From Takakia lepidozioides (lineage: Eukaryota; Streptophyta; Takakiopsida; Takakiales; Takakiaceae): a DNA stretch of 64,000 nucleotides. The notes under the pieces were generated by a model. That model worked only from the letters and a program-made list of their open reading frames with translations, searched no databases and was not told where the DNA came from. Below, in pieces: positions 1 to 11,780 of this stretch (positions within the stretch are counted from its first letter, which is position 1; every line of letters begins with the position of its first letter). Location of the stretch: assembly GCA_030704615.1 (NCBI GenBank), contig CM060732.1, positions 17,112,001 through 17,176,000 of the forward strand. The letters run 5' to 3'. The position numbers and the translations under genes were made by a program.

Positions 1-1519
1 TGCATTGACTATCTTAGCTAATATAGTGCATAGTATTTTGTTGGTGGCTTCTGCCTGCCCATTACCATGTGGGTAATAGGTTGTACTCTTCTTGTGCACA
101 ATCATGAACTCTTTAGTCAATAGTTCTATAGTCTCGTTAATGAAGTGACTTCCCTGGTCACTAATAAATTCCAGGGGACAGCCAAATCTTGTGAGTATGT
201 TCTCATATAGGAACCTTGCTGTAGACTTAGCTGTGGTGTCCCTCAAAGCCTTAGCTTCTACCCACTTCGTAGTATAATCAGTGGCTGTGATTATATACTT
301 GTTCTGTGTATTTCTGGCTGGTGGGTTTATTTGGTCCAACAAAGTCTAGTCCCCACTTCTGAAATGGTTCAGTAGGCATCGTAGGATGCAAAGCCATCTT
401 TCCAGATCTCTGCAATGGTCCTAGCCTCTGACACTCATCACAACTCTTGCAATACTTGTGTACATCCTTGAACAAAGTAGGCCACCAAAAACCTGCATGT
501 AATATCTTCCTATTGGTAGTCTCCTCTCCAAAATGACCTCCAGCCACTCCTTTATGAACTTCCTCCAAAACTTTATTTACTTCATGGTGGTACAAGCATC
601 GTTTCAGAACTCCATCAGGTCCTAGCTTATACATTTTGCAGCCTATCATAGTGTAAGGTAAAGCCTTGATAGCTATTCTCTTTCTCTGTTCCTTCCCATA
701 ACTGGGTGGGCAGTGACCATGAGTAAGGTAGTATCTGATTGGCCACTGCCAATCTAACCAATCATCTGCACTTCCTTGCACCTCCACTGCAAATAGACTC
801 GCATCAGGTAGTTGATCGTCTACTCCTGTGGCGGGCTCTCCTGTTGATAGACGTGACAAGTGATCTGCCACAAGATGCAAATGGCCAGGCTTGTAAACAA
901 CTTTGAATTCAAATTCATGCAAGATTATTAACCATCTTGCTATTCTGCCACTTATCAAAGGCTTGTTCACCAGATAAATCAAAGCCCGATGATCCACAAA
1001 AAACATAAACTTCCTTCCCAATAGGTAATGCCTGGATTTCATGACTGCATAAATCATTGCCAATGCTGCTCTTTCAGTGGTGCTATAATTCCTTTCAGCA
1101 CTGTTCAACAACCTGCTAGCAAAGTACACAAGTGAATCTATGTTTCCTGTGATATTTTGGGCTAACACCGCTCCCAATGCTTCTCCTGAGGCATCACAGT
1201 GCACATGAAATACTACATGCCAGTGGGGGTTAATCAACACAGGTGTAGTTGTTACTGACAACGTAAGTTCCTCAAAAGCCTGTTGACACTGAGCTGTCCA
1301 TGTAAACACTGCATCCTTCTTCAAAAGCTTGCTCAAAGGTGATGCCATCTGTGCATACCGTCTGACAAACCTTCTGTAGTAACTGGTTTGTCCAAGGAAC
1401 CTCCTTAGACTCTTAGCATTTCCTAGTGGTGGAGATGCTTTAATGGCCTCTGTCTTTCTGGGATCCACAAGCAGTCCCCTCTTACACACAATGTGTCCTA
1501 GTAGTACCCCTGAATTCAC
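1..1519 (-). pseudogene. Ty3/Gypsy pol: RNase H and integrase (element 1, runs off left edge)
   Basis: Minus-strand pol segment. From 1519 downward it reads a post-RT connection (LRRFLGQTSYYRRFV), an RNase H domain (HCDASGEALGAVLAQ; STTERAALAMIYAV; FFVDHRALIYL) and an integrase zinc finger of HHCC type (HKGVAGGHFGEE ... CKSCDECQR near 420-540). The frame breaks near 340. The integrase core then continues in another frame to base 1, with SDQGSHF near 150 and HGNGQAEATNK near 60, which carry the second Asp and the Glu of the DDE triad. RNase H and integrase copy and insert the element as cDNA. A frameshift also separates this block from the RT around 1500. The element is therefore decayed, and its integrase C-terminus and 3' LTR lie outside the window. 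Confidence 0.92.
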
Positions 1520-2665
1520 ACAGAAAGTACGTTTTTTCTGGATTTAGACCAAGACCTCTCATCCTGCATCTGACCAAACATAATTCCAACTTCTGCAAGT
1601 GCTCATTCTTAGAGTTGTACACACTGAAGTCATCTAAGAACACTTGCATGAAATCATCCAGATACTCGTGAAAAGATTCACTTATCACCCTCTGGAAAGT
1701 TGCTGGTGCATTACAAAGTCCAAAAGGCAGACTTTGTATGTATAAGCACCCCAGTCTGTGATGAAAGTTGTCTTCCCCTGGTCTTCTTCCACCACTTGCA
1801 CTTGGTTATATCCACTGAAGCCATCCATGAATGAGTACATCTCATGGCCTGCAACAGTGTCAAGTACAGCTTCTGTGAATGACAAAGGAAATGGATATTT
1901 CTTTGTACAAACATTCAACTTCTTATAGTTCACACAAACTCTCAGTTTGCCATTCTTCTTGGGAACTATCACAATGGGTGACAACCAGGTTGTATACTCT
2001 ATTGGGTATATGAACTTAGCCTCAGCCATCTTCTTGATCTCTTCCCCAACCTTCTGTACATAGTTAGGATTCATCTTGTACCTAGCCTGTTTGATTGGCA
2101 CTGACCCTGGTTCCAGTTCAATCTTATGCTGGCAAATCTCAGGTGGTATCCCTTTCAGATCCTCATAGCTCCAAGCAAATACATCTTTGTATTTGATAAA
2201 CAGGCTCTTAGCTTCCTCAAGGAATTCTGGCTCCAAGTCAGCCCCTACTTTCACCATTCTTGGTTCCTTCTCAGTTCCCACATTCACGTCTCTCACCTGC
2301 TCTTCAGCCGTGATTGTCCATCTAGCCACTACTTCATCCTGTAAACTCACAATGGCTGGTTCTTCTAGGATTTCTATTTCTCCCTCTCTCTCCTCATAGA
2401 AATGTAGGGGGTAACTACTTGTTTCACCCTCAATTGGGGTTGCCGTTACTGCACCACAACAGATACCTTTAAAACAACTCAGACCTCCCAGTTGCATTTC
2501 TGCAACCTGCTCCCACTCTGGGTGTGCAGCAAGTAGAGTAGTCTCCTGCTCCTCATCAAGTCCTCCCCTCCAGTCATACTCTCTGACCCCCCGAGGTCTT
2601 CTGGTAGTAGGTAGCCTACTAGATTTCTTAGTGGTGACTTGTATCTTGTGCTTCCCATCATGCAC
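1482..2665 (-). pseudogene. Ty3/Gypsy reverse transcriptase (element 1)
   Basis: The RT domain spans two overlapping frames. The 2665-1685 frame holds the N-terminal fingers and palm (KNGKLRVCVNYKKLN; YSFMDGFSGYNQV). A deletion near 1735 shifts the frame, and 1688-1482 then carries the catalytic FLDDFSVY box and the thumb start. The usual M-P-F-G-L motif is broken exactly at that frameshift. The catalytic DD pair itself is intact. A second frameshift near 1515 leads into the RNase H/integrase block. An in-frame amber codon at 2684-2686 separates this domain from the protease just upstream. Family assignment is firm. The copy cannot make a full polyprotein as it stands. Confidence 0.92.
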
Positions 2666-2683
2666 AGTCAGTAACTGGGAATT

Positions 2684-4736
2684 CTAGTCATGGAATACCC
2701 TGGCCCGTTTCAGCCATGGTCGACCCAGCAATAAGGAGTAAGCTTCCATGACATCATCCATTTTCAACATAGTCACTGTGATCTTAAAGATCATCTTCTG
2801 AATCTGTATCTTAACTCCTCTTATCAAGCCTAAAGGCTGTACACTCCTTTGATCTGCCATTGTTACTGTGAGTGGGGCTGGTTTCATACTATTCAGACCA
2901 AGCTTCTGCCTTAATTGGTCTGTCATGATATTCACTCCTGAGCCTCCATCTATCAGTACATTAGTTAGTTCTGTGCTTCTAATTCTCAATTGGATTACTG
3001 GCATAGAATCATCAAAGTCCATGACTATTTCTCGCCCTTCTGGCTTCACATTGTAGCTTGTCACCTTGTTGTTCAGGTCTGTGTTCTCTGTCACATGAGC
3101 AATATGATTAATTGCTTGATACAGCCTGTGCCTACAATGAGGTGCCACAGCCAATAGCTGTCCAATGGTAATCTCAGCTTTGGTCTGGCATATTACTTCA
3201 GCCAGAGTCCCTTCATTACTCTGCACTTGTGCAGTTTTTTTCTTCACTTCATCTTCACCCTCTTCATCTTCTCCATCAGAGTAAGAAGAATCTGCCATAG
3301 GAAAATCAGTATTTTTCTGCATTTCCCTTATGGTATCAGCCACTTCCATGTGTAGTTCCTTCTCATCTCTCCAAGCCTCATCATCCTCAAGCACATCACT
3401 ACCAGCCTCATTACCATCTTCTTCCTCATCCACTGGAGGTATTAGTTTAGCTTTGCTTCTGGTCACTATCATTGTACTCACTTCCGGTACAATACATGGC
3501 CTAACCATGTGAGCTGCCACCACTGGGCCCTCATTCACAGGAGCTCTCATCTCATTCTGGTGTCTGATCCAGAATGGACAGGCTACCTTACGATGTCCTG
3601 CCTGATTATAGTAACATAGTTCTTCCCCATTAGGTCCTTGCCCTTGGTCTGCTCTGGGATTGTTTTGATAATCCTGATTCCCTGGCTGGTAATTCCCCCT
3701 TGGATTACCCAGATAGTTACCTCCGGGATTGCCTTGGTAATTCCCTCTTGGATTACCTCTCCCTGCCATACCATTGTTATAACCACCAAGCCTTCCATAG
3801 TGGTCCTGATCATTGTTTCTTCTTGGCTGGGGCTGCACTTGATGTACCCTTACTTGCCTAGGTTCTCTTGCAGCTATTCTTCTGTTGTAATAACAATTCT
3901 CAGTAGAATGGTTATCCATTTTACAGATAGTACAGTGTTTGTCCTTCATGTGGCATTCAGCTGTGGTATGGCCTTCATTCTGACATTTTGCACACCAAAC
4001 ACCCTTCCTCCAATGTGTTGCAGCCTCTGTAGCATACTTTTTCAAGATCTCCTCCAGTCTTTTCTCATAATTTTCCCTCTTCAACTTTTCCTTCTTCTTA
4101 CTCTTCCTTTTGAGCTCTTGCTCTTCTTCCTCATCTGACTCATCCTCAGAGTCCTCATCATCCCTTTTATCTCTTCTGAGCATTCCCAATTGCTCAATCC
4201 TGTTGGCTGTTTCAAATGCCTCCTCCACTGTATTATGGGGTAACATATCAACTTTCTTTTGCAACTCTGGTCTTAGTCCACTCACAAACCAAGTCTTCTG
4301 TAACCCTGGCGCTGGTACAACAGCCAGCTTTTTCATCATTAACTCCATCTTTTCCATGTACTCCTCAACAGCTTCATGCTTCTTTTGCCTTAACTGTTGT
4401 AAACTTCCATACACTTCATCCTCAGTTTTGCTTGTCCTGAACCTGTTTCGGAATGCCGTACTAAGGCCATTCTAGGTTAGGAAATGATTATCTGGAAATC
4501 TTGCATACCATTCACTTGCTTTTTTGATAAGTGAACAAGGAAACAGTCTCATCTTGGCATCATCGCCATTCTCATTGTTCACAATACACATGTGCTCAAA
4601 TTGGCTAATGTGTACATCAGGATCCCCTTTCCCTGCGTATATTGGAAAATGTGGTTTTGCCCGTATTGGAGGTACCGCCATCTGTGGCCCTACACCCTGC
4701 CCACTGACAGGTGCTGGTCCTCCTGTTTGTGCTGGT
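2684..4736 (-). pseudogene. Ty3/Gypsy gag capsid, zinc knuckles and aspartic protease (element 1)
   Basis: Reading down from 4736: a retrotransposon gag capsid segment (FPIYAGKGDPDVHISQFEH; ASEWYARFPDNHFLT), an interrupting TAG at 4472-4474, then more gag (LRQKKHEAVEEYMEKME; GLRPELQKKVD). Next comes a Lys/Glu-rich coil, CxxC-type knuckles (CAKCQNEGHTTAEC; CTICKMDNHSTENC), a Gly/Asn repeat region near 3600-3800, an acidic stretch, and a retropepsin-like active site (VLIDGGSGVNIM, DGGSG in place of the usual DTGA/DSG). The frame closes with TAG at 2684. The gag coats RNA into particles and the protease matures the polyprotein. The stretch is in the same frame as both the upstream acidic region and the downstream RT, so it was one long polyprotein. 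The internal stops look like point mutations. Confidence 0.9.
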
Positions 4737-4738
4737 CC

Positions 4739-5515
4739 TTAAGGATCTATTGTTGTAGTGGTGGATCTTCCACTAGATGCTGGCCCCTGAGCACTCCCTG
4801 CTACTGGCCCCACTGTATTCTCAGTATCCCCAGCTCTAGTTGCACTACTTCCCACACTCCCTGTCCCCCCAGAGCCAGATCCAAGCTGCCCGCCTGATCC
4901 CCTTGAGCCGACACCTTCGTTGGCCTGTGATCCAAGTGCTCCACTTGATCCAGGTCCAACACGTTGGGATGTCCTGGTTGTAGTCTCAACCTCAACTGTT
5001 GGGTCTATTTTTTCATACTCTTCGTCTTCCAATTTCTTTTCTCTGTTTTCATCTTCCAAGTTCTGCCCTTGGGTTTCTTCTTCTTCACTCATGTAACTCA
5101 ATTGCAATGGTGTTGGAGAGTCTGAACTCTCCGTTGGCTCTGCCACATCCTCCCCTCCTTCTTTGTCTTCCGTTTCAGAAACTGGAGTTCCTGCTTTTGG
5201 TGTTCCATGCCAACTCTTATCAAAGATTTCTGTCAAATCTTTTATCCAGGGATGTACCTCAGATCTCTCCCCTCGTGGCTGATCTTCTTCCTGTACCAAA
5301 TCCCTTAATCTTTCTTGTAAAGAATAAGAAGGAGTGGCATCCAACTCTGGTTCCTCCGGTATGGGTGATGTACTCTCCGATCTTAATGGTGTGAGAGGTC
5401 CAGATGACTCCCCTATGTCTATTCCTCTCTCCCAAAGATATGGATAATTAGCTTTCAAATAACTTTTTTTTTTTGCTGAATATCTTTGAAGTCTAGCTTC
5501 TCTTTCATCACTCAT
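4739..5515 (-). pseudogene. Gag N-terminal acidic, low-complexity region (element 1)
   Basis: A 258-codon stretch in the same frame as the gag capsid, ended by TAA at 4739-4741 just before it. It starts MSDEREARLQRYSAKKKSYL, continues with a Glu/Ser/Pro-rich acidic part and ends with a Gly/Ser-rich linker (GSGGTGSVGSSATRAG). There is no known catalytic motif. Such disordered N-termini are common ahead of the capsid in plant Gypsy polyproteins. The ATG at 5515 is the first Met of the frame and is the likely polyprotein start. The identification as gag rests on position and frame continuity. Confidence 0.75.
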
Positions 5516-5535
5516 GTCCCATGTCTTTCATATCT

Positions 5536-5967
5536 TCAATGAGGCAATAACCAAAACTCTCTTCTGTAGTATCTCTCGTATATGCCTAGGTTGCTTTCAA
5601 GCTTCAAAGCACCCTTGGCTATACTAGAAGTCTCTGTTACCATATAACCATATGGCAAACACGTTTGGAAAGCTGTTCTTGGTGTAAGTTTGATCCACAA
5701 GATATCCTTGGGAATCCAATTCTTTACCAGTACAAGTTCTTCATGCATATATGTGTAAACATTCACTTTCCGTTCCTCCCAGCCTTCAAACTCCACTCGT
5801 TTAATGGATAACAACGCTATCACATAAACCAGTGTTGGTAACCAACTTGCTCTTCCTCTACAGGCCACCTGATAAATCTTTATCACTCCTTTCTCCAGAC
5901 CCCACTCATGATCTGCATCATGCACTCTCTTAAGAATGTTTTCTTTGCAACCGTCTGACAATTCCAA
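5536..5967 (-). CDS. Unrecognised ORF in the 5' leader of Gypsy element 1
   Basis: A 143-codon ORF between the PBS (6.12 kb) and the gag start (5.52 kb), in a different frame from gag. It has mixed hydrophobic and charged composition with a possible short membrane-like stretch (WLPTLVYVIALLSI). I do not recognise it. It could be an additional small protein of the element, a former gag extension, or chance. Its position inside the leader argues that it belongs to the retroelement rather than to the host. Coding status is uncertain. Confidence 0.35.
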   Translation of the reverse strand: MELSDGCKENILKRVHDADHEWGLEKGVIKIYQVACRGRASWLPTLVYVIALLSIKRVEFEGWEERKVNVYTYMHEELVLVKNWIPKDILWIKLTPRTAFQTCLPYGYMVTETSSIAKGALKLESNLGIYERYYRREFWLLPH

Positions 5968-6103
5968 GAATCTCTAAAAGAATTGCTTGGACAACTTTTC
6001 TTTCTCAGTTCCACATGGAATTTGATTCACATCAAATTCTTTAATTCTCCAACCACCATGATCCCACCAGATGCCTGTCACATCTAGTTGTTCTTGACCC
6101 AGT

Positions 6104-6121
6104 TCCCCAGTATGGTCGCCA
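6104..6121 (-). other. Primer binding site of Gypsy element 1
   Basis: On the minus strand the sequence reads TGGCGACCATACTGGGG, starting two bases after a CA dinucleotide that would close the 5' LTR (LTR end about 6124). A PBS begins TGG because it pairs with the CCA tail of a tRNA. The order LTR, PBS, leader, gag fits the element's orientation. The cognate tRNA was not determined. Confidence 0.6.
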
Positions 6122-6123
6122 AA

Positions 6124-7150
6124 TGTCGAGCGGCTTTTACTCACCCATCCCTTCGCTATCCGAGGTGGAAACTCCAAGATAGAAGAGTTGGATATCTCTA
6201 AGCACTCAGCTCGCTCAGAACAATCAGTCATGACCTACAGCTAATGAATCATGGTTGTGCTTCCTGTTTGTATTTCCTCTTGCCTTCATGTTAGCAAGTT
6301 ACCTTACTGTGTATACTGAAGCATCAGATTGCTTCAGTATCTATCAAGTTCCATTCACTCATCCATTCATTCCACAGCTTCACTCAAGTCTCTCTTCACA
6401 GTGTGATTGTATCGATTAAGTATCAGATTAAGATTTATCAGGTATCAGGCCGAAATCAATAATGTCTCTAATCTACTCTACAGTATCACTACAGCTTTGC
6501 ATGTAACGAGTATCTACTCATCATCTCTCCTCCTTTACCGTGCTCTCCTTCCTTGCTCCCGTTCCTGCTCTCCCCCCCCCCGATCTCCTTCCATGAATCA
6601 CCAAGAATCCCTCTCCGTGAAAAAGTCCTCTCCCATGCTTGCTCTGCCTATTTTATCTACAAGCTGTTCTAACCACTTTAAGAAGTAAACACGTTCCATC
6701 TGCAGATGTCGTTCCCACACAGTCGTTCCCTGCCAATGATAACCGTTCCCTACGTACGCTGTGATGGCTGTGCCAAGCCGTGTCGGGCTGTGACTGTGCC
6801 GAGCTGTGACTGGCTGTGTAAAGCTGTGTCGGGTTTTGTCATGCTGTGTCGAGTTGTGACTGGCTGTGTAAAGCTGTGTCGGGCTGTGTTGTGTTGTGTC
6901 GAGCTATGACTGGTTGTGTTGTGTTGTGTCGAGCTGTGACTGGTTGTGATTAACTGCGACAATCTGTGTAAGGCTGTGTCGGGCTGTGTAAGGCTGTGTA
7001 TGGCTGTGATAGACTATGATAGGCTGTGTACGACTGTGTAAGACTATGACTAAGTGTGTAAGCCTGTCTACCACCCCTACAGCCTGTGCTTGTCACCCCT
7101 AAGGCCTCTGTTGGTTTAAGTCTACCATCCGTAAGTCTGCGCAAAAATTA
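6124..7150 (-). repeat. Probable 5' LTR region of Gypsy element 1 (outer edge undefined)
   Basis: The inner end (6124) is set by the PBS. The outer edge cannot be fixed because the 3' LTR lies outside the window. The segment has no credible coding sequence and includes the ~10-bp minisatellite. The outer coordinate is only an estimate and the LTR may be shorter. Confidence 0.4.
6765..7080 (+). repeat. Minisatellite of ~10-bp units (GGCTGTGTAA / GGCTGTGTCG type)
   Basis: About 300 bp made of degenerate units such as GGCTGTGTAA, AGCTGTGTCG and GACTGGTTGTG, tandem and GT-rich on the plus strand. Both strands are open over much of it, so the Cys/Val- and His/Ser/Thr-rich ORFs here are repeat artefacts. 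It lies within the presumed LTR of Gypsy element 1. Confidence 0.85.
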
Positions 7151-7239
7151 AGGATACCCCACAGAGCCCATAAAAGTGTCTAAGTCCTAGACAGCCCCCT
7201 AACACTTCTCTCTGTAATCCAACAGGCAATTACTTTTCT

Positions 7240-7930
7240 GCAGCGATTGTCCCACCATTAACAGTGGTCAGAAAAGTATTCATTCCACAGCTTCTCCTCG
7301 TCTCTGTTACCTGTTTATGGATACTTTCTTGTCGTCACATTGGCAGTATCATGTCAGTCACTCAAAGGTTCAGTCAACTAGCTAACTTGCAGAATTCAAC
7401 ATGAAAATTTAGGGCCGATCCTGATAAGAGGGAAAAACAGGGTGAAATGTGTTGAAGAAAGTGCCTTCATTAGCAGTGCTTGATTTTATCAATTGTGCTG
7501 CTGCTGCTGCGGCTTCCAGTTGACCATCTGTTTGTACCTGTCCTTCCACAGGGAATCATAGGTAATCTGGAGCTTGAAATTTGGCCCTCGTGGATGAATC
7601 TGGACCCACACTCTATCCTTGCTCCTTCAGCTCTCCATGCCTCTGCACAAATCATGCATACATCCTTGCATTGCTGCTAGCAGCTGACAATGACAGCCTA
7701 GAATTGTTCCAGTAAACACCCCAACCCTACTTATCGCACTAGTTCCTATGCTGACTTGCGTCTGCTTCCAACAGGCATTCACCTTTTTGCCTGTCCATAG
7801 TTCCACCATTGACTGGGGTCGGAATATTCTTTCCAGAGCTTCTCATTGTCTCTGCTATCTATTTTTCGATACTTTCCTGTTGCCACATTGGCAGTAACAT
7901 GTCAAAATCACTCCAAAAGCTAGTATGTGT
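7240..7930 (-). pseudogene. Two inverted OSB-type 'PDF' module remnants
   Basis: Read on the minus strand, 7850-7803 gives EKLWKEY..DPSQWW and 7606-7549 gives IHPRGPNFKLQITYDSLW. 7305-7248 is a third, more decayed match of the first type. These match the paired exons at 23.6-24.0 kb and the C-terminal PDF motif of plant organellar single-stranded DNA-binding (OSB) proteins (WWDN ... PDFKHK ... LW). The OSB family binds ssDNA in mitochondria or plastids and limits ectopic recombination. Stops and frame breaks show that these are pseudogene pieces. Flanking non-coding sequence is shared with the plus-strand copies at 23-24 kb, so they spread as DNA segments with their introns. Confidence 0.6.
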
Positions 7931-9945
7931 TCAAGTCTAGTATGAGGGGGATCATCGTTGATATTGAGAAAAGGCAGGGCAACTTGCTGATGGGTGCATT
8001 CAAGGACTTTTACCTTATACCAGCCTGGGCGTATGTCATTGCCACGGGTACTTATTCCTGCCTAACCACTTCAGCCCTTGTTGTGGACACCTTTATGCGT
8101 TTGTCATGAGGGTTCAAGAGATACACAGTCTCTTGCATCTATAAAGAAAAGCAGCCAGCTGGCGTTAACAAGGGTGAAGGTGCGACAAATCCAAAGCAGG
8201 AAATTGAATCATTAATACAAGTAACTTGATGGACAACAAACATCACAAAAAAAATTAGACCATACCGCGTATGTCGCACTGGATGAGAGAGCAGCTGGGG
8301 CAGCCGGGTCAGCTGGGCCAGCTCTTACATGCAGTACTGCCGTAGCGGAAGAGAAGACAATACTACATCTGTACATTAACTTTACTAGACCAGTGACCTA
8401 AGCATTCCTCATTGACATGCTTAGAAAGTATCTACTCGCATGCCTTGTGTGGTTCTTCGCACTCTGTCACTTCCGACATCCCTTCTGGTTTCTAACACTA
8501 CTTTAGCACACTGGTTATCCACCGTCTAGTATTTCATCACTCCCTTTAGGAAATAAGCCCCTCTAAGTTAATAATCCAAACTGCACTCCCAACATCGAAT
8601 AGGTGTCTTTAGAAATCTATAACTCATGAATGTTTGATCAAAATGACACCATGCAACTTCCCTCTGGTTCATTTATCATAACTCTGCAACTCTGTATTAG
8701 TCAAGCAGCAATATCGCCCATGAACAGTAAACTGTAGTCAGCCCAAAGAGCACAAAAATGCTGGATCGATTATAACCATTTATTTGCAGAAAAGTTTCAA
8801 AGTCATAAACCCCCTTCACCTACATCTCTCCTGCTCTATTCTCGAACTCTGGTGATTCTCCCCTGCGATCTCCTCCTCTGTTCACTCTCTTCGACCTTCA
8901 TCATCCTCACAAGCTTCTGCCATCACCCTCTTCCATGCTTAACACTCACATACAGGCCTGAGATTGATTTTGCTAAATTCTGCTGCAGTGTCAAAGTGCC
9001 ATATTCAAAAATTAATGACTCCTTTCCAGCAGAACCGTTTCTGTAGTTCTCAATTTTTCTTACTTGTATTATCATAATTCTATGATACCCTGAAATCCAT
9101 TCACAAGAAGCTATCACCAGAAATAAACTGAGTCAACTCGTGTTCACACAAAAACATAGTTGTGTTAATACTTGTTTTTACATAAAAATACAACTACATA
9201 AGTACGTCTTTTCAGCTACTTTTACCTTCACAGGCTTGCTGCTGACCGCAACCACGCTGCTCATATCCAACGATTTCGCATTCCAAGACACCACAACCTG
9301 TTTAGAAACATGTCAAACACTCCCTTCGTATCCTCGATGATGCCGTATTTGGCATACATGTATACTACGTGCAAAAAAATATGTCATACTCTTCAATGAC
9401 TATGTTCATAGTCATCGAGAGTGATAACGTCGTCATTGTCGGACTCCGTTGATGTTGATGAAGGAGACAAGGGAGTTGATGATGTGCCCACATGTACGGG
9501 GTTGATACGGAGAGCCCAGGCCCGTGCTCAGGCGGTCAATGAGGGGCCCCGTGAATGTTGACTTTCTTGCACACCTCGACGACATGGCGGAGGCATATTG
9601 ATGACAAATGCTCGGGCTACATCCGAATCAACAATGAGGGCATGCACATCCGGAAAATGTACCCCCGAAACACAATCAAACTGGTCTGTCTGTCTGTGCA
9701 TCTACAACTTCCTTGATACTATCATCTGAAAATGTCCAACCTCCTCTCTTGGTAAGGTCTCTAAGCAGTATCCCATCCTCACTCCGAGCATCCCAGTCCG
9801 TCTTTGAGAGAAGACTCCAGCCAGAACCGACGTAACTAAGAGCCACTTCACCTTACAGCTACTGCCCTCTTTCGGGGGTGGGCCATATATGACCATAGGT
9901 GCAGTAACACCTAAGACTAAAACCTTATGCATGAGTTTGTTCTAG
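7931..9945. other. No recognisable gene
   Basis: About 2 kb with only short, uninformative ORFs. There is a simple AT-rich inverted stretch around 9150-9200 and no recognised domain, repeat family or RNA gene. It may be degenerate transposon DNA. Confidence 0.6.
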
Positions 9946-10515
9946 TTTGGGTTTGTTAATGATGAGGGCTGTGAGGGATCGGATGGCGGTAAGATGGATT
10001 CTTTCGAAGCAGTGGTTGATGGTTGTAGTAGGGATGTTGAAGTTGTTATGTATAGCATTTAGGCTGGTGATGCCACCTCTAGTGCCTGATGTAATGACTA
10101 TTAAGGGGCCTGTGTGTCAAGTGTTGCATAATTGCAAGGATGAGGGGGGCACATTTTTCGCGCTTACTTAGGATGGCTATGTTAGGATATTTGTCGTGGC
10201 AATACGTAAATTTGACAAAGTGAATGATAGGATTGCGTGAAGGAGAAGCGGGGGGAGTGACGTTCAGGGGTAGATCGATAACTTTAAGTATGTCCAAGCA
10301 AAGCCGAGCAGGACAGGTGCACGGCGTGGTGGGGCTATGACATGGGAGCAGCTGTAAAGTAAAAATTGATAACACACACAACAAATAATCATTTTGATGG
10401 GGAATCCTTTCAATCAATTTTTTCACACCCACCGGGATAGATCTCAGATTTCCCTCCTTGATCATACCCGTCAGTCCTAGTTTCAAAGCTACATGAAGCC
10501 GCAGTGGAAGCATGA
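9946..10515 (-). pseudogene. Probable non-LTR retrotransposon (LINE) remnant
   Basis: Minus-strand reading gives IPVGVKKLIERIPHQNDYLL and then a long open stretch with FVKFTYCHDKYPNIAILSKR and KCAPLILAIMQ. A further frame toward 9950 gives TTINHCFERIHLTAIRSL. This order of motifs (a T-Y-C-H/N-D-K-x-P stretch, then PLILAI and an H-L-T-A-I-type tail) is what I recall from C-terminal parts of some LINE-encoded polyproteins. No RT catalytic box is visible, so the family is inferred. It is frameshifted and non-functional. Confidence 0.4.
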
Positions 10516-10520
10516 AAACA

Positions 10521-11780
10521 TCGTGACACCTAGACTGGACCTAGTAGATTCTCACTTGCAATTTCAATGATTCGTTCGGTTTCCCGTTATCAGCCCTTGA
10601 CCACTTGTTCAGAGAAGATATCGTGACCCCGTGGGGTGGCGCGGCCCGGGGCACCTGCACTCCGTCAGTCCGTCCATACGATTCACCATGTCAACGTTCG
10701 GATGAGTACACTATAGCTTCGATTGGTCCTATTGTGCTGCGTTCAATTCCCTAAGTGGGCAATTTGGGCCATCTAGTCCATGCTCGGCCTTGCCGTCCGC
10801 GACTGACCCTGTCCGATGAGTCGCTCTTCACCCGTAATGGGCCCTCTCAGCACCTGTGCGGCTATGTTGTGACGTTACCCTTCAATGCGGAGGTCCATGG
10901 TGTGGAGCCCGCGGGATGCATGATGCAGATCTCACGATTTCACTCACTAATCTGATGGCTTAGTGCCACTTTGCATGCACACAAGCCTGTCTCCAAGGTG
11001 TTATTGTCCTCCTTTATATCATGACTAAGATGCCCGACATGCCACTCAGGCCCTCTGCTACTCCAGGATCATTCAAAGTGCTTGTATGTATTACTGCGTA
11101 TGCTCAACTGCAAACTTAACCTCTTGTCTTGATCTCCTGCTAAGTCCTTGCTATCAACGTCCATCATTAACGTCCTACCATACCCGTCTCTCAGTTTCTC
11201 TACACCATCAGAGTTGTTGTCTCAAATCTCATAACAAAAACCAGAGCCATCGCTGCTTTGTCATTGTGCTCGCTACCCTTGTACTACCAAAAACTCGTAG
11301 ATTAGCCCTTCACATGGGGCCACTCCACTTTGATCACCGCTCAACTGATTATTGTAATACTAAACCCATTACCCGTATCGGGTGTACCTCCCCTTCATGC
11401 GTTTAATACATGGCCAAGTGGCGTCTTAATAAAGGTTTGATAATATCCCTAAGCCTAAAACGTAATTACCAAAATCTGCTTAGTCATGTACCATGTCGAT
11501 TCAAGGCGGCGCCCCCTCAACCGTCGATCAGTATTGCATCAACGCCCTGCATGTCGCCATTTCCCCGGTCTTTATCCTGCTCCGTCGATCATTCATCCCA
11601 ACTTCATCCACTATCCTTAGTGAAAGCACGCATGCTTTCCCTACCGATGAACTTCTTCCAACGTTGACTGTTCATAATCTGTTCGTCCGTCATCGCAGTG
11701 CAGCATCTTGGTGTGGTTAACTCCATCCATCTGCACCATGCCCTTCATCCGTTCATGCCCTTGGCACATACCTCACTGTT
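10521..11780. other. No recognisable gene
   Basis: Short ORFs only; GC-richer around 10.6-10.9 kb. I see no domain, repeat or RNA gene. Confidence 0.55.

Noticed and set aside
6706-7144. Cys/Val-rich and Ser/Thr/His-rich ORFs of 64-70 aa
   Set aside because: They are translations of the GCTGTGT minisatellite, open on both strands.
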